Source: Marinobacter pelagius
GTDB lineage: Bacteria; Pseudomonadota; Gammaproteobacteria; Pseudomonadales; Oleiphilaceae
Direction of reading: 5' to 3'
NCBI RefSeq assembly: GCF_003315345.1
Contig: NZ_QNRO01000026.1
Span: 1-49,171 of the forward strand
Length of the DNA: 49,171 nt
Shown: positions 32,904 through 40,648 of the stretch, piece after piece
Numbering within the stretch: the stretch's first letter is position 1
How the letters are laid out: the number at the start of each line of letters is the position of its first letter
The notes under the pieces: generated by a model
Databases searched by the model: none
What the model was told of the DNA's origin: nothing
Seen by the model: the letters and a program-made list of their open reading frames with translations, nothing else
Program-made: the position numbers and the translations under genes

Positions 32904-33332
32904 CTAGCGCCTGAATCGGGTCTCCAGCACCACCGCTGAGTTGGTGCGCTCCACGCCCTCGAGATTCCCGATATCATCAAGGACCTTGCTCAGCTCCTCC
33001 AGGGACTGAGCCTGGACGATGGCAATCAGGTCATACTCGCCGCTGACCGAGAACAGCTGCACAACCTGGCTGATGTCTTCCAGGGCCATGTTGGTTCGTG
33101 CCGTAAGCTTCTGGATCACCTTGATTGATACGTGTGCCTCAACCTGGTTGGCCAGGTACTCCCCGCCCAGTTCCACCGAATAGCCCCGGATAATGCCCGC
33201 CTTCTCGAGCCGTGCCAGTCGGTTCTGGACCGTTGAGCGGGACACATCAAGTGATCTGGCCAGGTCGGTAATGCTGGTTCTGGCGTCCCGCCGGAGCAGC
33301 ATGAGCAGCTTCTGATCCTGAGAATTAATCAT
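32904..33332 (-). CDS. Lrp/AsnC-family transcriptional regulator
   Basis: A 142-residue Lrp/AsnC protein. The N-terminal helix-turn-helix has L-L-R-R-D-A-R-T-S-I-T-D-L-A-R-S-L-D-V-S-R-S-T-V-Q-N-R, and the C-terminal RAM domain has S-G-E-Y-D-L-I-A-I-V and V-E-R-T-N-S, as in amino-acid-sensing members. ATG 33332 gives the family N-terminus (M-I-N-S-Q-D-Q-K-L-L). It is divergent from the AstA-like/HglS operon across 116 bp with a palindrome, so it is the likely local regulator of that operon and of itself. Confidence 0.9.
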   Translation of the reverse strand: MINSQDQKLLMLLRRDARTSITDLARSLDVSRSTVQNRLARLEKAGIIRGYSVELGGEYLANQVEAHVSIKVIQKLTARTNMALEDISQVVQLFSVSGEYDLIAIVQAQSLEELSKVLDDIGNLEGVERTNSAVVLETRFRR

Positions 33333-33346
33333 TCTGTTAACTCTAT

Positions 33347-33361
33347 ATGGCGTTTTGCCAT
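33347..33361. promoter_or_regulatory. Palindrome in the Lrp/AstA divergent region
   Basis: ATGGC (33347-33351) and GCCAT (33357-33361) flank GTTTT, a 15-bp palindrome next to the Lrp start. A second symmetric site GATC-ACTTC-GATC lies at 33369-33381. Size and placement fit an Lrp-family operator controlling both genes. Confidence 0.4.
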
Positions 33362-33448
33362 TATTGTAGATCACTTCGATCATATTGAAACTGCAAACCG
33401 GCAACACTCTTCCCCATACTGGCACCAAAACAACAGGGAAGATTCGCC

Positions 33449-34573
33449 ATGATCATCAGACCGGTTGCAGCAACAGACCTCGATACCCTCTACCGAATCG
33501 CCGATGAGTCCGGCCCCGGTTTCACCTCCCTGATGCCGGACCGGGACGCACTGGCCCGGAAAATCGACCATGCCAGCGCCAGTTTCTGCCGGGAGATCGA
33601 GACACCGGGGGATGAGCACTACCTGTTTGTCCTGGAAGACGAGGAAACCGGTGCCATCATGGGCACCACCGGCATCGAGGCCCGCACCGGCCATACACGG
33701 CCCCTGCATCACTTCCATCACAACACGGTGGTCCATCATTCCCGGGATCTGGGACTGCGCCGTCAGGTGGAGACCCTGACCCGCTGCAGCCATTACAACG
33801 GCCACACGGAAATCTGCTCGCTCTATCTTCGCCCGGAATACCGCAGGGCCAATGCCGGCAAGCTATTGTCACGGGTCCGGTTCCTGTTCATGGCGCAACA
33901 CCCGGAACGTTTTGCCGATACCGTCATCGCTGAAATGCGCGGCGTCTCCGACCACGCCGGGCAGTCGCCCTTCTGGAACTGGTTGCGGCAACACTTTGTT
34001 GATATGGAATTCACCTCAGCCACCAGTCTGGTGGGCTCCGGCTACACTGATTTCATCGAGGAGCTGATGCCGGCGGCACCGCTGTACACGCACCTGATGA
34101 GCGACGAGGCCCGAGCAGTGATCGGCAAGGTTCACCCCCACACCCGCCCGGCCCTGCGAATGCTGGAGGCCGAAGGTTTTCGCCACCGCGGTTTTATTGA
34201 CCTGTTTGATGCCGGGCCGACGGTGGAATGTGGCCTGGGGGATATTGCCAGCGCACGGCGTTCAATCCAATGCACTGCCCGGTTCGCTGACGCTGGCAGG
34301 CCGGGACAGCTGGACCAGACCGCACAACCGGTGATTGTTGCCACCACCGGCACAAAGGATTTCCGGGCGACGGTGACCGATCGGGCATGGATCGATCCGG
34401 ACGGCGCCGCGGTTACCCTGCCGCGCCAACTTGGTGACCGGCTCGGCATCAATGAACAGGCAGCCGTATGGCTACTGCCCCTCAATCACGCTCAGGCGGA
34501 CTCCGGGAAACAACCGGCACACCCGGCGGCCATCCCTGCGGACGAACAAGGAGATAGACACTATGCACACTGA
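33449..34573 (+). CDS. astA: AstA-like arginine/ornithine N-succinyltransferase
   Basis: A 374-residue protein aligned with AstA over its length: M-I-I-R-P-V-A-A-T-D-L-D, G-T-T-G-I-E-A, S-L-Y-L-R-P-E-Y-R-R, G-K-L-L-S-R-V-R-F-L-F, S-P-F-W-N-W-L, V-H-P-H-T-R-P-A-L and, near the end, D-F-R-A-T. AstA transfers succinyl from succinyl-CoA to the alpha-amino group of arginine at the start of the ammonia-producing AST pathway. Here none of astC, astD, astB or astE is near; instead the next gene is HglS. So the substrate could be another basic amino acid, such as lysine; this is inference. The last 25 residues are an unconserved tail. The 3' end overlaps hglS by 11 bases. Confidence 0.85.
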   Translation: MIIRPVAATDLDTLYRIADESGPGFTSLMPDRDALARKIDHASASFCREIETPGDEHYLFVLEDEETGAIMGTTGIEARTGHTRPLHHFHHNTVVHHSRDLGLRRQVETLTRCSHYNGHTEICSLYLRPEYRRANAGKLLSRVRFLFMAQHPERFADTVIAEMRGVSDHAGQSPFWNWLRQHFVDMEFTSATSLVGSGYTDFIEELMPAAPLYTHLMSDEARAVIGKVHPHTRPALRMLEAEGFRHRGFIDLFDAGPTVECGLGDIASARRSIQCTARFADAGRPGQLDQTAQPVIVATTGTKDFRATVTDRAWIDPDGAAVTLPRQLGDRLGINEQAAVWLLPLNHAQADSGKQPAHPAAIPADEQGDRHYAH

Positions 34574-35369
34574 TTACCAGACCCTGTTCCGTGAACTCTG
34601 GGAGAACTACCGGACCGTCACCCCATCTGCAGAGCGGATTCACCGGCTTCTGGCCGAGCGGGAACCAAGGCCGGTGGTCAATGACCATATCGCACTGCGC
34701 ACCTTCAATCTTGATCCGGTTGGGCTGGACACTCTGGCAAGGCATTTCCTGAATCTCGGTTACGAGGCTTGCGGGGAGTACCACTTCGAGGCCAAGAAGC
34801 TCTACGCCCGGCATTTCGAACATCCGGACAAGCACGCGCCCAAGGTGTTCATCTCGGAGCTGCTGGTGGACCAGTGCTCGCCCGGGCTTCAGCAGATCGT
34901 GGGTAAGCTGGTGGACCAGGTCGATCCTGACAGCACCACCGCCGACAATTTCCTGTATTCCGGCCGGCACTGGCAGGTAAGCCGTGACACCTACCGGGAA
35001 TTGCTGGAAGAGAGCGAATACGCCGCCTGGATGGCGGCCTGGGGTTACCGCGCCAATCACTTCACGGTCAGCATCAATGACCTGGACAGCATTCACAGCG
35101 TCGCCGAAATGAACCAGCTGCTGAAGGATAACGGCTTCACCGTCAACAGCAGTGGCGGCGAGGTGAAAGGGTCGCCAAAGGATTTGCTGGAACAGTCATC
35201 CACCATGGCGGACCGGGTCGCGGTGCGGTTCTCGGACCGGGAAGAGGTCATTCCAAGCTGTTTCTACGAGTTCGCCCTGCGTTACCCCAAACCCGATGGA
35301 GAACTGTACACCGGCTTCGTCGCGGCCTCGGCGGACAAGATCTTCGAGAGCACCCACGCCGGTAGCTGA
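34563..35369 (+). CDS. hglS: HglS-like 2-oxoadipate dioxygenase/decarboxylase (DUF1338)
   Basis: A 268-residue DUF1338 protein. HglS is a non-heme iron enzyme that turns 2-oxoadipate into D-2-hydroxyglutarate in lysine catabolism. The metal ligands are visible: H42 (N-D-H-I-A-L-R-T-F), H166 (Y-R-A-N-H-F-T-V) and E236 (F-Y-E-F-A-L-R-Y-P); R46 in H-I-A-L-R-T is the substrate-binding arginine. It is about 60 percent of the length of the Pseudomonas enzyme, so it belongs to a short form of the family and its substrate should be treated as unproved. ATG 34563 has AGGAGA upstream; the gene is translationally linked to the AstA-like gene. Confidence 0.85.
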   Translation: MHTDYQTLFRELWENYRTVTPSAERIHRLLAEREPRPVVNDHIALRTFNLDPVGLDTLARHFLNLGYEACGEYHFEAKKLYARHFEHPDKHAPKVFISELLVDQCSPGLQQIVGKLVDQVDPDSTTADNFLYSGRHWQVSRDTYRELLEESEYAAWMAAWGYRANHFTVSINDLDSIHSVAEMNQLLKDNGFTVNSSGGEVKGSPKDLLEQSSTMADRVAVRFSDREEVIPSCFYEFALRYPKPDGELYTGFVAASADKIFESTHAGS

Positions 35370-35381
35370 ACCGGGAACCCT

Positions 35382-36038
35382 TCAGGACCACCCCTGCTCC
35401 CCGAGCAGGGGTACGAACCGCACTCCGCCAAGGTTTTCGGTCCTGAATTCATCCTCCGACACCCGGGTCACCCGTATCAGAGTCTGGGAGATGTGTTCCG
35501 AGCCCACCGGAATCACCAGGTGCCCGCCCACCGCCAGCTGATGCTTGAGGGCGTCCGGTACGGCGGGAGCTCCGGCGGCGACGGTGATGCCGTCAAACGG
35601 GGCCTCCTCCGGCCAGCCCAGTGTGCCGTCTCCGCAGCGCACCCGGACATTGTCGAAATTTTCCGCCGCCAGATTCTTCCGGGCCTGCTCCGCAAGCTCC
35701 GGAATCCGCTCGATACCGAACACTTCGGCGGCAATGCAAGCCAGTACAGCCGCCGCATAGCCCGATCCGGTACCGATATCCAGCACCCGCTCACCACCCC
35801 GAAGCTCCAGGGCATCGACCATCAGAGCGACAATATAGGGTTGGGAGATGGTCTGGCCGGCCCCGATCGGCAGGGGACCATCCTCGTAGGCGGCGTCCCG
35901 GAGGCTCTCCGGCACGAAGGCTTCCCGGTGTACCCGGCGCATGGCTTCCACCACCAGGGGATCATCAATGCCCCGGCTGATGATCTGGTAATCCACCATG
36001 GATTCCCTGCGTGATGTAAATCTGTCTTCTGCTTTCAT
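35382..36038 (-). CDS. pcm: Protein-L-isoaspartate O-methyltransferase
   Basis: A 218-residue PIMT that methylates damaged L-isoaspartyl residues with S-adenosylmethionine to start repair. The motif V-L-D-I-G-T-G-S-G-Y-A-A-A-V-L-A binds SAM, with P-I-G-A-G-Q-T-I-S-Q-P and F-D-G-I-T-V-A-A-G-A-P-A-V-P. GGGGAGG lies seven bases before the ATG. The usual surE/nlpD/rpoS neighbours of pcm are absent, so this may be a second copy. A perfect hairpin (35391-35411) falls inside its last codons, tail to tail with hglS. Confidence 0.92.
   Translation of the reverse strand: MKAEDRFTSRRESMVDYQIISRGIDDPLVVEAMRRVHREAFVPESLRDAAYEDGPLPIGAGQTISQPYIVALMVDALELRGGERVLDIGTGSGYAAAVLACIAAEVFGIERIPELAEQARKNLAAENFDNVRVRCGDGTLGWPEEAPFDGITVAAGAPAVPDALKHQLAVGGHLVIPVGSEHISQTLIRVTRVSEDEFRTENLGGVRFVPLLGEQGWS
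35391..35411. terminator. Hairpin in the pcm 3' end
   Basis: CCCCTGCTC and GAGCAGGGG form a perfect 9-bp stem with loop CCC, within the last codons of pcm and 22 bp after the hglS stop. It lacks a T-tract, but its position between convergent genes suggests a transcript-end structure. Confidence 0.4.
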
Positions 36039-36178
36039 TTCCAGACCTCCCCGGCCACTTACCGTCGGTTACAAGCTATAACCTTTTTACAACGGCGAAA
36101 GCCGGATCCCGTGTATACGTTTTAGTTCAGAACTTGCGGTTTCGACAATCGTAAGTCGCATCAACAACAACAAAAACA

Positions 36179-36215
36179 CGGCAATGGAACAGACCACCCC
36201 GAATGGCCATTGCCG
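36179..36215 (+). other. Leader hairpin next to the AbiTii-like gene ribosome binding site
   Basis: CGGCAATGG (36179-36187) pairs perfectly with CCATTGCCG (36207-36215) around a 19-nt loop. The stem ends at the first base of the GGGGAGG ribosome binding site for the gene at 36227, so folding could limit translation. An A-rich CAACAACAACAAAAACAC run precedes it. Confidence 0.4.
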
Positions 36216-36226
36216 GGGAGGAAAAC

Positions 36227-36892
36227 ATGTCTGCATCCGTCAATCACCTGGAGGAACGGACCCAGGATTCCAGTGAACTGGTCGAGGATATCGTGCAATC
36301 AGCCATCACCCTTGCCATGATGCTGCGGCATCGCGAGGTTGCAGCCTGGCTGCGCACGGAATTCGATGGCTATCAGGACCTCGCGTCCGCTCCGCCCTTC
36401 CGACGGGACCTGCCCGGGCACATCGTTGCCCGCTCGCCCCAGTATGGCTGGATTCCTGCGCCACTGGAGGAAGACCAGAAAGCTGAATACGGCCACATGG
36501 ATCTGACCGACGGCGTCAAGTCGCTGGAAAAGGTGTGCCTGAACTGCAAGAAAGGCGATGGCAACCGGGTTCCGCTGGAAAAAGAGGCCATGGTTGCCCT
36601 GCAAAAGCAGATCAACCTGTCCGCGGAGCTGGCCATCAACCTCAGCCGGGATGTCTACTGTCGCGTGCTGCGCACCATTCGCGCTGCCATCTACCTGTAC
36701 ACCCGGGCGCTGATGGCCGAAGGCATTGAAGGCGAGCACAATCACTACAGCAAGGAAGAGCGGGCCAAGGTCGCCCACCTGGACGATCCCGAAGCTTTCT
36801 GGCGCAAGGCCATCGACGAGGTGGATAACCTGCCGATTCCGGATGTCCGCTCCGTCGGTTTTCTCGAGAAGGTCTTCGGTCGCGCTGGCTGA
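36227..36892 (+). CDS. AbiTii-like domain protein
   Basis: A 221-residue soluble protein. The N-terminus (residues about 15-60) reads E-L-V-E-D-I-V, then L-A-M-M-L-R-H-R-E-V-A-A-W-L, and E-F-D-G-Y, which fits the AbiTii domain seen in putative abortive-infection proteins. A later segment, V-L-R-T-I-R-A-A-I-Y-L-Y and E-G-I-E-G-E-H-N, matches the conserved end of that domain. Most AbiTii proteins have no proven activity. No restriction, toxin or other defence gene is adjacent. ATG 36227 is chosen over 36203 because GGGGAGG lies five bases before it. Assignment is from memory of the family pattern and needs a profile search. Confidence 0.65.
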   Translation: MSASVNHLEERTQDSSELVEDIVQSAITLAMMLRHREVAAWLRTEFDGYQDLASAPPFRRDLPGHIVARSPQYGWIPAPLEEDQKAEYGHMDLTDGVKSLEKVCLNCKKGDGNRVPLEKEAMVALQKQINLSAELAINLSRDVYCRVLRTIRAAIYLYTRALMAEGIEGEHNHYSKEERAKVAHLDDPEAFWRKAIDEVDNLPIPDVRSVGFLEKVFGRAG

Positions 36893-36908
36893 GGGGATTC
36901 CCTCAGCC
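36887..36908. terminator. Hairpin spanning two convergent stop codons
   Basis: GGCTGAGGG (36887-36895) and CCCTCAGCC (36900-36908) form a perfect 9-bp stem with loop GATT. The stem contains the TGA of the AbiTii-like gene and the TCA (TGA on the minus strand) of the TauE gene. Confidence 0.6.
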
Positions 36909-37679
36909 CAGCACACTGAACATACCAACACTGCTGACCACCAGCAGGACCACCCCCAGCACCCGGAAGAAAACCGGGGTTTCTGCCCTGAGCATGCGGT
37001 CGTGCACATAAAGCCCGATCACATGGCCGACTGCGGCACAGGGCAGTAACCACAGGTGGTGGATGAGTTGCAGATCCACATCGGCCCAGACGAACGCGGC
37101 CATCTTGATCAGCACCAGGATGAACCAGAGTGCGAACAGGGTATCCCTGAGCTTTTCCTTCACCACGTGCTGCGCGGCAACGGCGATGATCAGCGGTGCC
37201 CCGATCAGGGATGTGCCGCTGATATAGCCCCCCACCATCAGGAAAATTGCATCCACGGTCTTGCTTCCGCTGCGGAACGGCTTGTTGATGATGTAGGAAA
37301 CCGAATACAGGGCCACAATCACAAAGATGATCGCGCTCAACACGTTACCCGGCATGGTGATCAAACCGAACACCCCGATCAGCTTGGGCACGATCATGAT
37401 GCCAAGAATCCGCCACAGGTAAGGCCAGTCCACCGTGCCACCTTCCACCGGATTCTCCCGGCTTCGGTTCTTCCGGTTGTTCATCCAGATGGTCAGGGAT
37501 GAAAACACCAGCAAGTGCACCGCAATGATCGGCAGAAACACCAGCGGCTCGTCGTAGACCAGCAGGAGAAACGGCAGGGAAAGGACCGCGCCACCAAACC
37601 CCAGGCCCGAGCGAACGAACCCGCTCCAAACGAATATCAGGCCAATCAGGGCGTACTGGACCAGCGTAAGATCAGACAT
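36903..37679 (-). CDS. TauE/SafE-family permease
   Basis: A 258-residue membrane protein with about eight helices. Two repeats of the family pattern are seen: G-F-V-R-S-G-L-G-F-G-G-A-V-L-S-L-P-F-L-L near the start and G-G-Y-I-S-G-T-S-L-I-G-A-P-L-I-I-A in the second half. TauE/SafE proteins export organic anions such as sulfite, sulfoacetate or other acids; the substrate is unknown here. GAGGA precedes the ATG. It is divergent from the radical SAM gene over 119 bp. Confidence 0.88.
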   Translation of the reverse strand: MSDLTLVQYALIGLIFVWSGFVRSGLGFGGAVLSLPFLLLVYDEPLVFLPIIAVHLLVFSSLTIWMNNRKNRSRENPVEGGTVDWPYLWRILGIMIVPKLIGVFGLITMPGNVLSAIIFVIVALYSVSYIINKPFRSGSKTVDAIFLMVGGYISGTSLIGAPLIIAVAAQHVVKEKLRDTLFALWFILVLIKMAAFVWADVDLQLIHHLWLLPCAAVGHVIGLYVHDRMLRAETPVFFRVLGVVLLVVSSVGMFSVLG

Positions 37680-37767
37680 GGGTTCCTCGGCATTCAGACA
37701 TCAGGCCGGCAGTCGAACTGCCGGATTCTGCTTGCCGGGAAGGATACAGGGGTAGTAGCATCAACAA

Positions 37768-37787
37768 TACTGTATACATAAACAGTA
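37768..37787. promoter_or_regulatory. LexA (SOS) box before the radical SAM gene
   Basis: TACTG-N10-CAGTA, with core CTGTATACATAAACAG (37770-37785), fits the LexA operator CTG-N10-CAG. It ends 12 bp before the ATG, so LexA would block transcription. The match extends to the TA flanks on both sides. It predicts that the gene is induced by DNA damage. Confidence 0.8.
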
Positions 37788-37798
37788 TTGGTGAGACT

Positions 37799-38860
37799 AT
37801 GAAAACCCGGGGCACCAGCCTGAATCCGCACAACCGCTTCCAGCCCATCACCACCGACCGTGACCACGACGACGGCTGGTACCGGGACCCGGAGGATGAC
37901 ACCTGCCCGGATTCCATGGCGACGGAGGTCATGGATGAGACAGTCAGATCCATCATCAGCCGCAACAGCTCCCCGGACATCCCGTTTGAGCAGTCCATCA
38001 ACCCCTACCGGGGCTGTGAGCATGCGTGCATCTACTGCTTCGCCCGGCCCTCACATGCGTACTGGGACATGTCACCCGGGCTGGATTTCGAAACCCGGCT
38101 GATCGCCAAACCCAATGCCGCAACACGGCTCCGGGAAACCCTGGACAAGCTTGGTTACCGTGTGTCCCCCATCGCCCTGGGCATGAATACCGATGCCTAC
38201 CAGCCCATCGAGCGGGAGCGGGAAATCACCCGCGATCTGCTGAAGGTGATGTGCGAATACCGGCATCCGGTTTCTCTGATTACCAAGGGCGCATTGATCC
38301 TGCGGGACTTGGACCTGCTGGCGGACCTGGCGCGGGACCAGCTGTGTTCGGTCACCATCAGCCTGACCACCCTGAGCAATGACCTGAAACGCCGGATGGA
38401 GCCCCGGACGGCCGCTCCCGCCACGCGGCTGAAGATGATTGAACGGCTCCGTGAAAGCGGCATTCCGGTCGGGATCATCATCGGCCCCGTCATCCCGTTT
38501 ATCAACGACCAAGAAATCGAGGCAATTCTGGAGGCCGCGGCCAACGCCGGAGCCGAACAGGCCGGCTGGATTATGCTACGTTTACCCTATGAGCTGGACG
38601 AACTGTTCCAGGACTGGCTCCAGCGACATTTCCCCGACCGGGCCGGGCATGTCATGAACCGGATTCGTGATCTCAGGGGTGGCAAGAGTTACGACAGCAC
38701 CTTCGGCAATCGTATGACCGGTCTGGGTCCCTACTCTGACCTCATTCGCCAACGCTTCCGGAACAAGGTGCGCAAGCTCGGACTCAATGGCCGTGACCAC
38801 GGCTCGCTGAGGACCGATCTGTTCCGCCGCCCCGCCGGAGACCAGATGGCATTATGGTAA
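37799..38860 (+). CDS. PA0069-family radical SAM protein (SplB-like)
   Basis: A 353-residue radical SAM enzyme. The iron-sulfur motif C-E-H-A-C-I-Y-C-F-A-R-P-S-H begins near residue 75. The S-T-F-G-N-R and P-Y-R-G-C context groups it with COG1533 proteins, relatives of spore photoproduct lyase. The Pseudomonas homologue PA0069 was, as I recall, reported in the LexA regulon, and a LexA box here sits just upstream, so a role in repair of DNA lesions or in the damage response is likely. The exact substrate is unknown. The ATG has GGTGAG three bases before it. It is divergent from TauE/SafE. Confidence 0.88.
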   Translation: MKTRGTSLNPHNRFQPITTDRDHDDGWYRDPEDDTCPDSMATEVMDETVRSIISRNSSPDIPFEQSINPYRGCEHACIYCFARPSHAYWDMSPGLDFETRLIAKPNAATRLRETLDKLGYRVSPIALGMNTDAYQPIEREREITRDLLKVMCEYRHPVSLITKGALILRDLDLLADLARDQLCSVTISLTTLSNDLKRRMEPRTAAPATRLKMIERLRESGIPVGIIIGPVIPFINDQEIEAILEAAANAGAEQAGWIMLRLPYELDELFQDWLQRHFPDRAGHVMNRIRDLRGGKSYDSTFGNRMTGLGPYSDLIRQRFRNKVRKLGLNGRDHGSLRTDLFRRPAGDQMALW

Positions 38861-38869
38861 CGAGTGGAT

Positions 38870-40579
38870 ATGAGTAAATCCTGGCACACCGCGTTGGCCA
38901 TCCTGGCAACCTTGATCATCTTGGTGCTACCGGCGCCTTCTGTCACGGCGGCAGGCCCGAGCGAACCTCTTGTCCAACGAATTGAAGCGCTCGAAGGCGG
39001 GCAGCCGGTGCAGGTGCTTGGCGAGCCACTGCTGGCACGGGAAGCATTGCGCAGATTCTACGAAAACCACGGTTTCCAGCTGGCCTGGTCCTCCCCGGGC
39101 CATCGCCGGGAACTGGCTGAAGCCATCAGGCAGATCGCCAACGACGGTCTCAACCCGGTGGACTATCACGGAGATCTTTTATCAGACCTGGTCCTGCGCG
39201 CGCGGGATGATCTGTCAGGGGAGATTCAGGCAGACATCGACCTGCTGTTTACCGACGCCTTCCTGCTGGCGGCATCGCATCTGCTCGAGGGCAAGGTGAA
39301 CCCGCAGACCATTCACGCCGAGTGGAGTGCCAGCCGACAACACCAGGACCTGGCGGTCTCTCTCGCGGAGGCACTCCGGAACAACACCATTGCCGCGACT
39401 CTCGACAGCCTCCGCCCCACGCACCGGGCCTATGCCAAATTGATGGAGGCCCGCAACCAGCTTACTCCCCTGCTTGGACACCCCTGGTTGCCAATTGCCG
39501 ACGGCCCGTCCATTCATCCCGGTGATCAGGATCCACGGCTGCCAGAGATCCGGCGCAGGCTGGCCGCCCTGGGAGACATCCCGGCCCCGGCTGATCCGGC
39601 AAGTTCAGTCACCGACCAGACCTTCTACGGCGAGGACCTGGACCTGGTGATTCCCAATTTCCAGGCCCGGCATGGCCTGGAGCCGGACGGCATCATCGGC
39701 AAGAAAACGCTCGCCGCCGTGAATCTCATGCCGGTGGAGCGCATCCGGCAGATCGACGCCAGCCTGGAGCGTTGGCGCTGGCTGCCGCAATCCCTGGGTG
39801 ATGACTATGTGATCGTCAATATTGCCGGTTTCGGACTGCAGCTGGTAATGGATGGCCGCGAGGCATTGCAATCGAGGGTTATTGTCGGCCGGCCCTACCG
39901 CCAGACCCCGGTTTTCTCCGACCGCATCCGGTACCTGGTGTTCAACCCGACCTGGACCGTTCCCCGGAAACTGATGATCGAGGACCTGCTGCCACAGATC
40001 ATTCGGGATCCCGGATTTCTGGAGCGCCAGGGTATCCGCGTCTATCAGGGCTGGGGAGCCGACCGGCAGGAAATCGATCCGGCGTTCATCGACTGGTTCT
40101 CACTGTCCAGGAACAACTTTCCCTATCAACTGGTCCAGGAGCCCGGCCCCCTGAACGCCCTCGGGCAGGTCAAGTTCATGTTTCCCAATCCCTACGCGGT
40201 CTACCTGCACGATACACCGGGCCAATACCTGTTCGGCCGCCAGGAACGGAGCTTCAGCTCCGGCTGCATCCGGGTGGAAAAACCGATGGAACTGGCCGAG
40301 CAGCTTCTTGCCGGTGCCCCCGAGTGGAACCGCGAGAAGATCGATCGGCTGCTGCAGGAAAAAACTCCGGTCACCGCCGTCCTCCCTGACCCGATTCCGA
40401 TCTATATTCAATACTGGACAGCCTGGGTAGACGAAGACCAGCGAATCCAGTTCCGTGACGATATCTACAACCGCGATTTCAGGTTACTGGCCCAGTTGCG
40501 CCAGTCCGTGTCCGGGGACCATCAGCTGCCAACACCGGTTGTCGCAAAAGATTTCCGCAAAACCGGCGGGAATGATTAA
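38870..40579 (+). CDS. YcbB/LdtD-like L,D-transpeptidase
   Basis: A 569-residue protein with a signal peptide (A-P-S-V-T-A-A-G site near residue 28), a long scaffold domain, a peptidoglycan-binding-type segment (F-Q-A-R-H-G-L-E-P-D-G-I-I-G-K-K-T) and a C-terminal YkuD catalytic domain. The active site is F-S-S-G-C-I-R-V-E with the nucleophile Cys, preceded by the H-D-T-P motif. It makes 3-3 crosslinks in peptidoglycan. ATG 38870 is preferred, although GTG 38864 is possible. It follows the radical SAM gene by only nine bases but is not obviously related, so it may be driven partly from the LexA-controlled promoter. Confidence 0.9.
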   Translation: MSKSWHTALAILATLIILVLPAPSVTAAGPSEPLVQRIEALEGGQPVQVLGEPLLAREALRRFYENHGFQLAWSSPGHRRELAEAIRQIANDGLNPVDYHGDLLSDLVLRARDDLSGEIQADIDLLFTDAFLLAASHLLEGKVNPQTIHAEWSASRQHQDLAVSLAEALRNNTIAATLDSLRPTHRAYAKLMEARNQLTPLLGHPWLPIADGPSIHPGDQDPRLPEIRRRLAALGDIPAPADPASSVTDQTFYGEDLDLVIPNFQARHGLEPDGIIGKKTLAAVNLMPVERIRQIDASLERWRWLPQSLGDDYVIVNIAGFGLQLVMDGREALQSRVIVGRPYRQTPVFSDRIRYLVFNPTWTVPRKLMIEDLLPQIIRDPGFLERQGIRVYQGWGADRQEIDPAFIDWFSLSRNNFPYQLVQEPGPLNALGQVKFMFPNPYAVYLHDTPGQYLFGRQERSFSSGCIRVEKPMELAEQLLAGAPEWNREKIDRLLQEKTPVTAVLPDPIPIYIQYWTAWVDEDQRIQFRDDIYNRDFRLLAQLRQSVSGDHQLPTPVVAKDFRKTGGND

Positions 40580-40581
40580 CC

Positions 40582-40598
40582 AAAGTCAGATTGACTTT
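40582..40598. promoter_or_regulatory. Palindrome upstream of tsdB
   Basis: AAAGTCA (40582-40588) and TGACTTT (40592-40598) are perfect inverted repeats separated by three bases, 51 bp upstream of the tsdB start. Size and position fit a transcription-factor operator; the factor is unknown. Confidence 0.35.
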
Positions 40599-40648
40599 AG
40601 CACTTATGGATATATGCTAATGCGTTTTTTTATGAACGGAGACAAACA

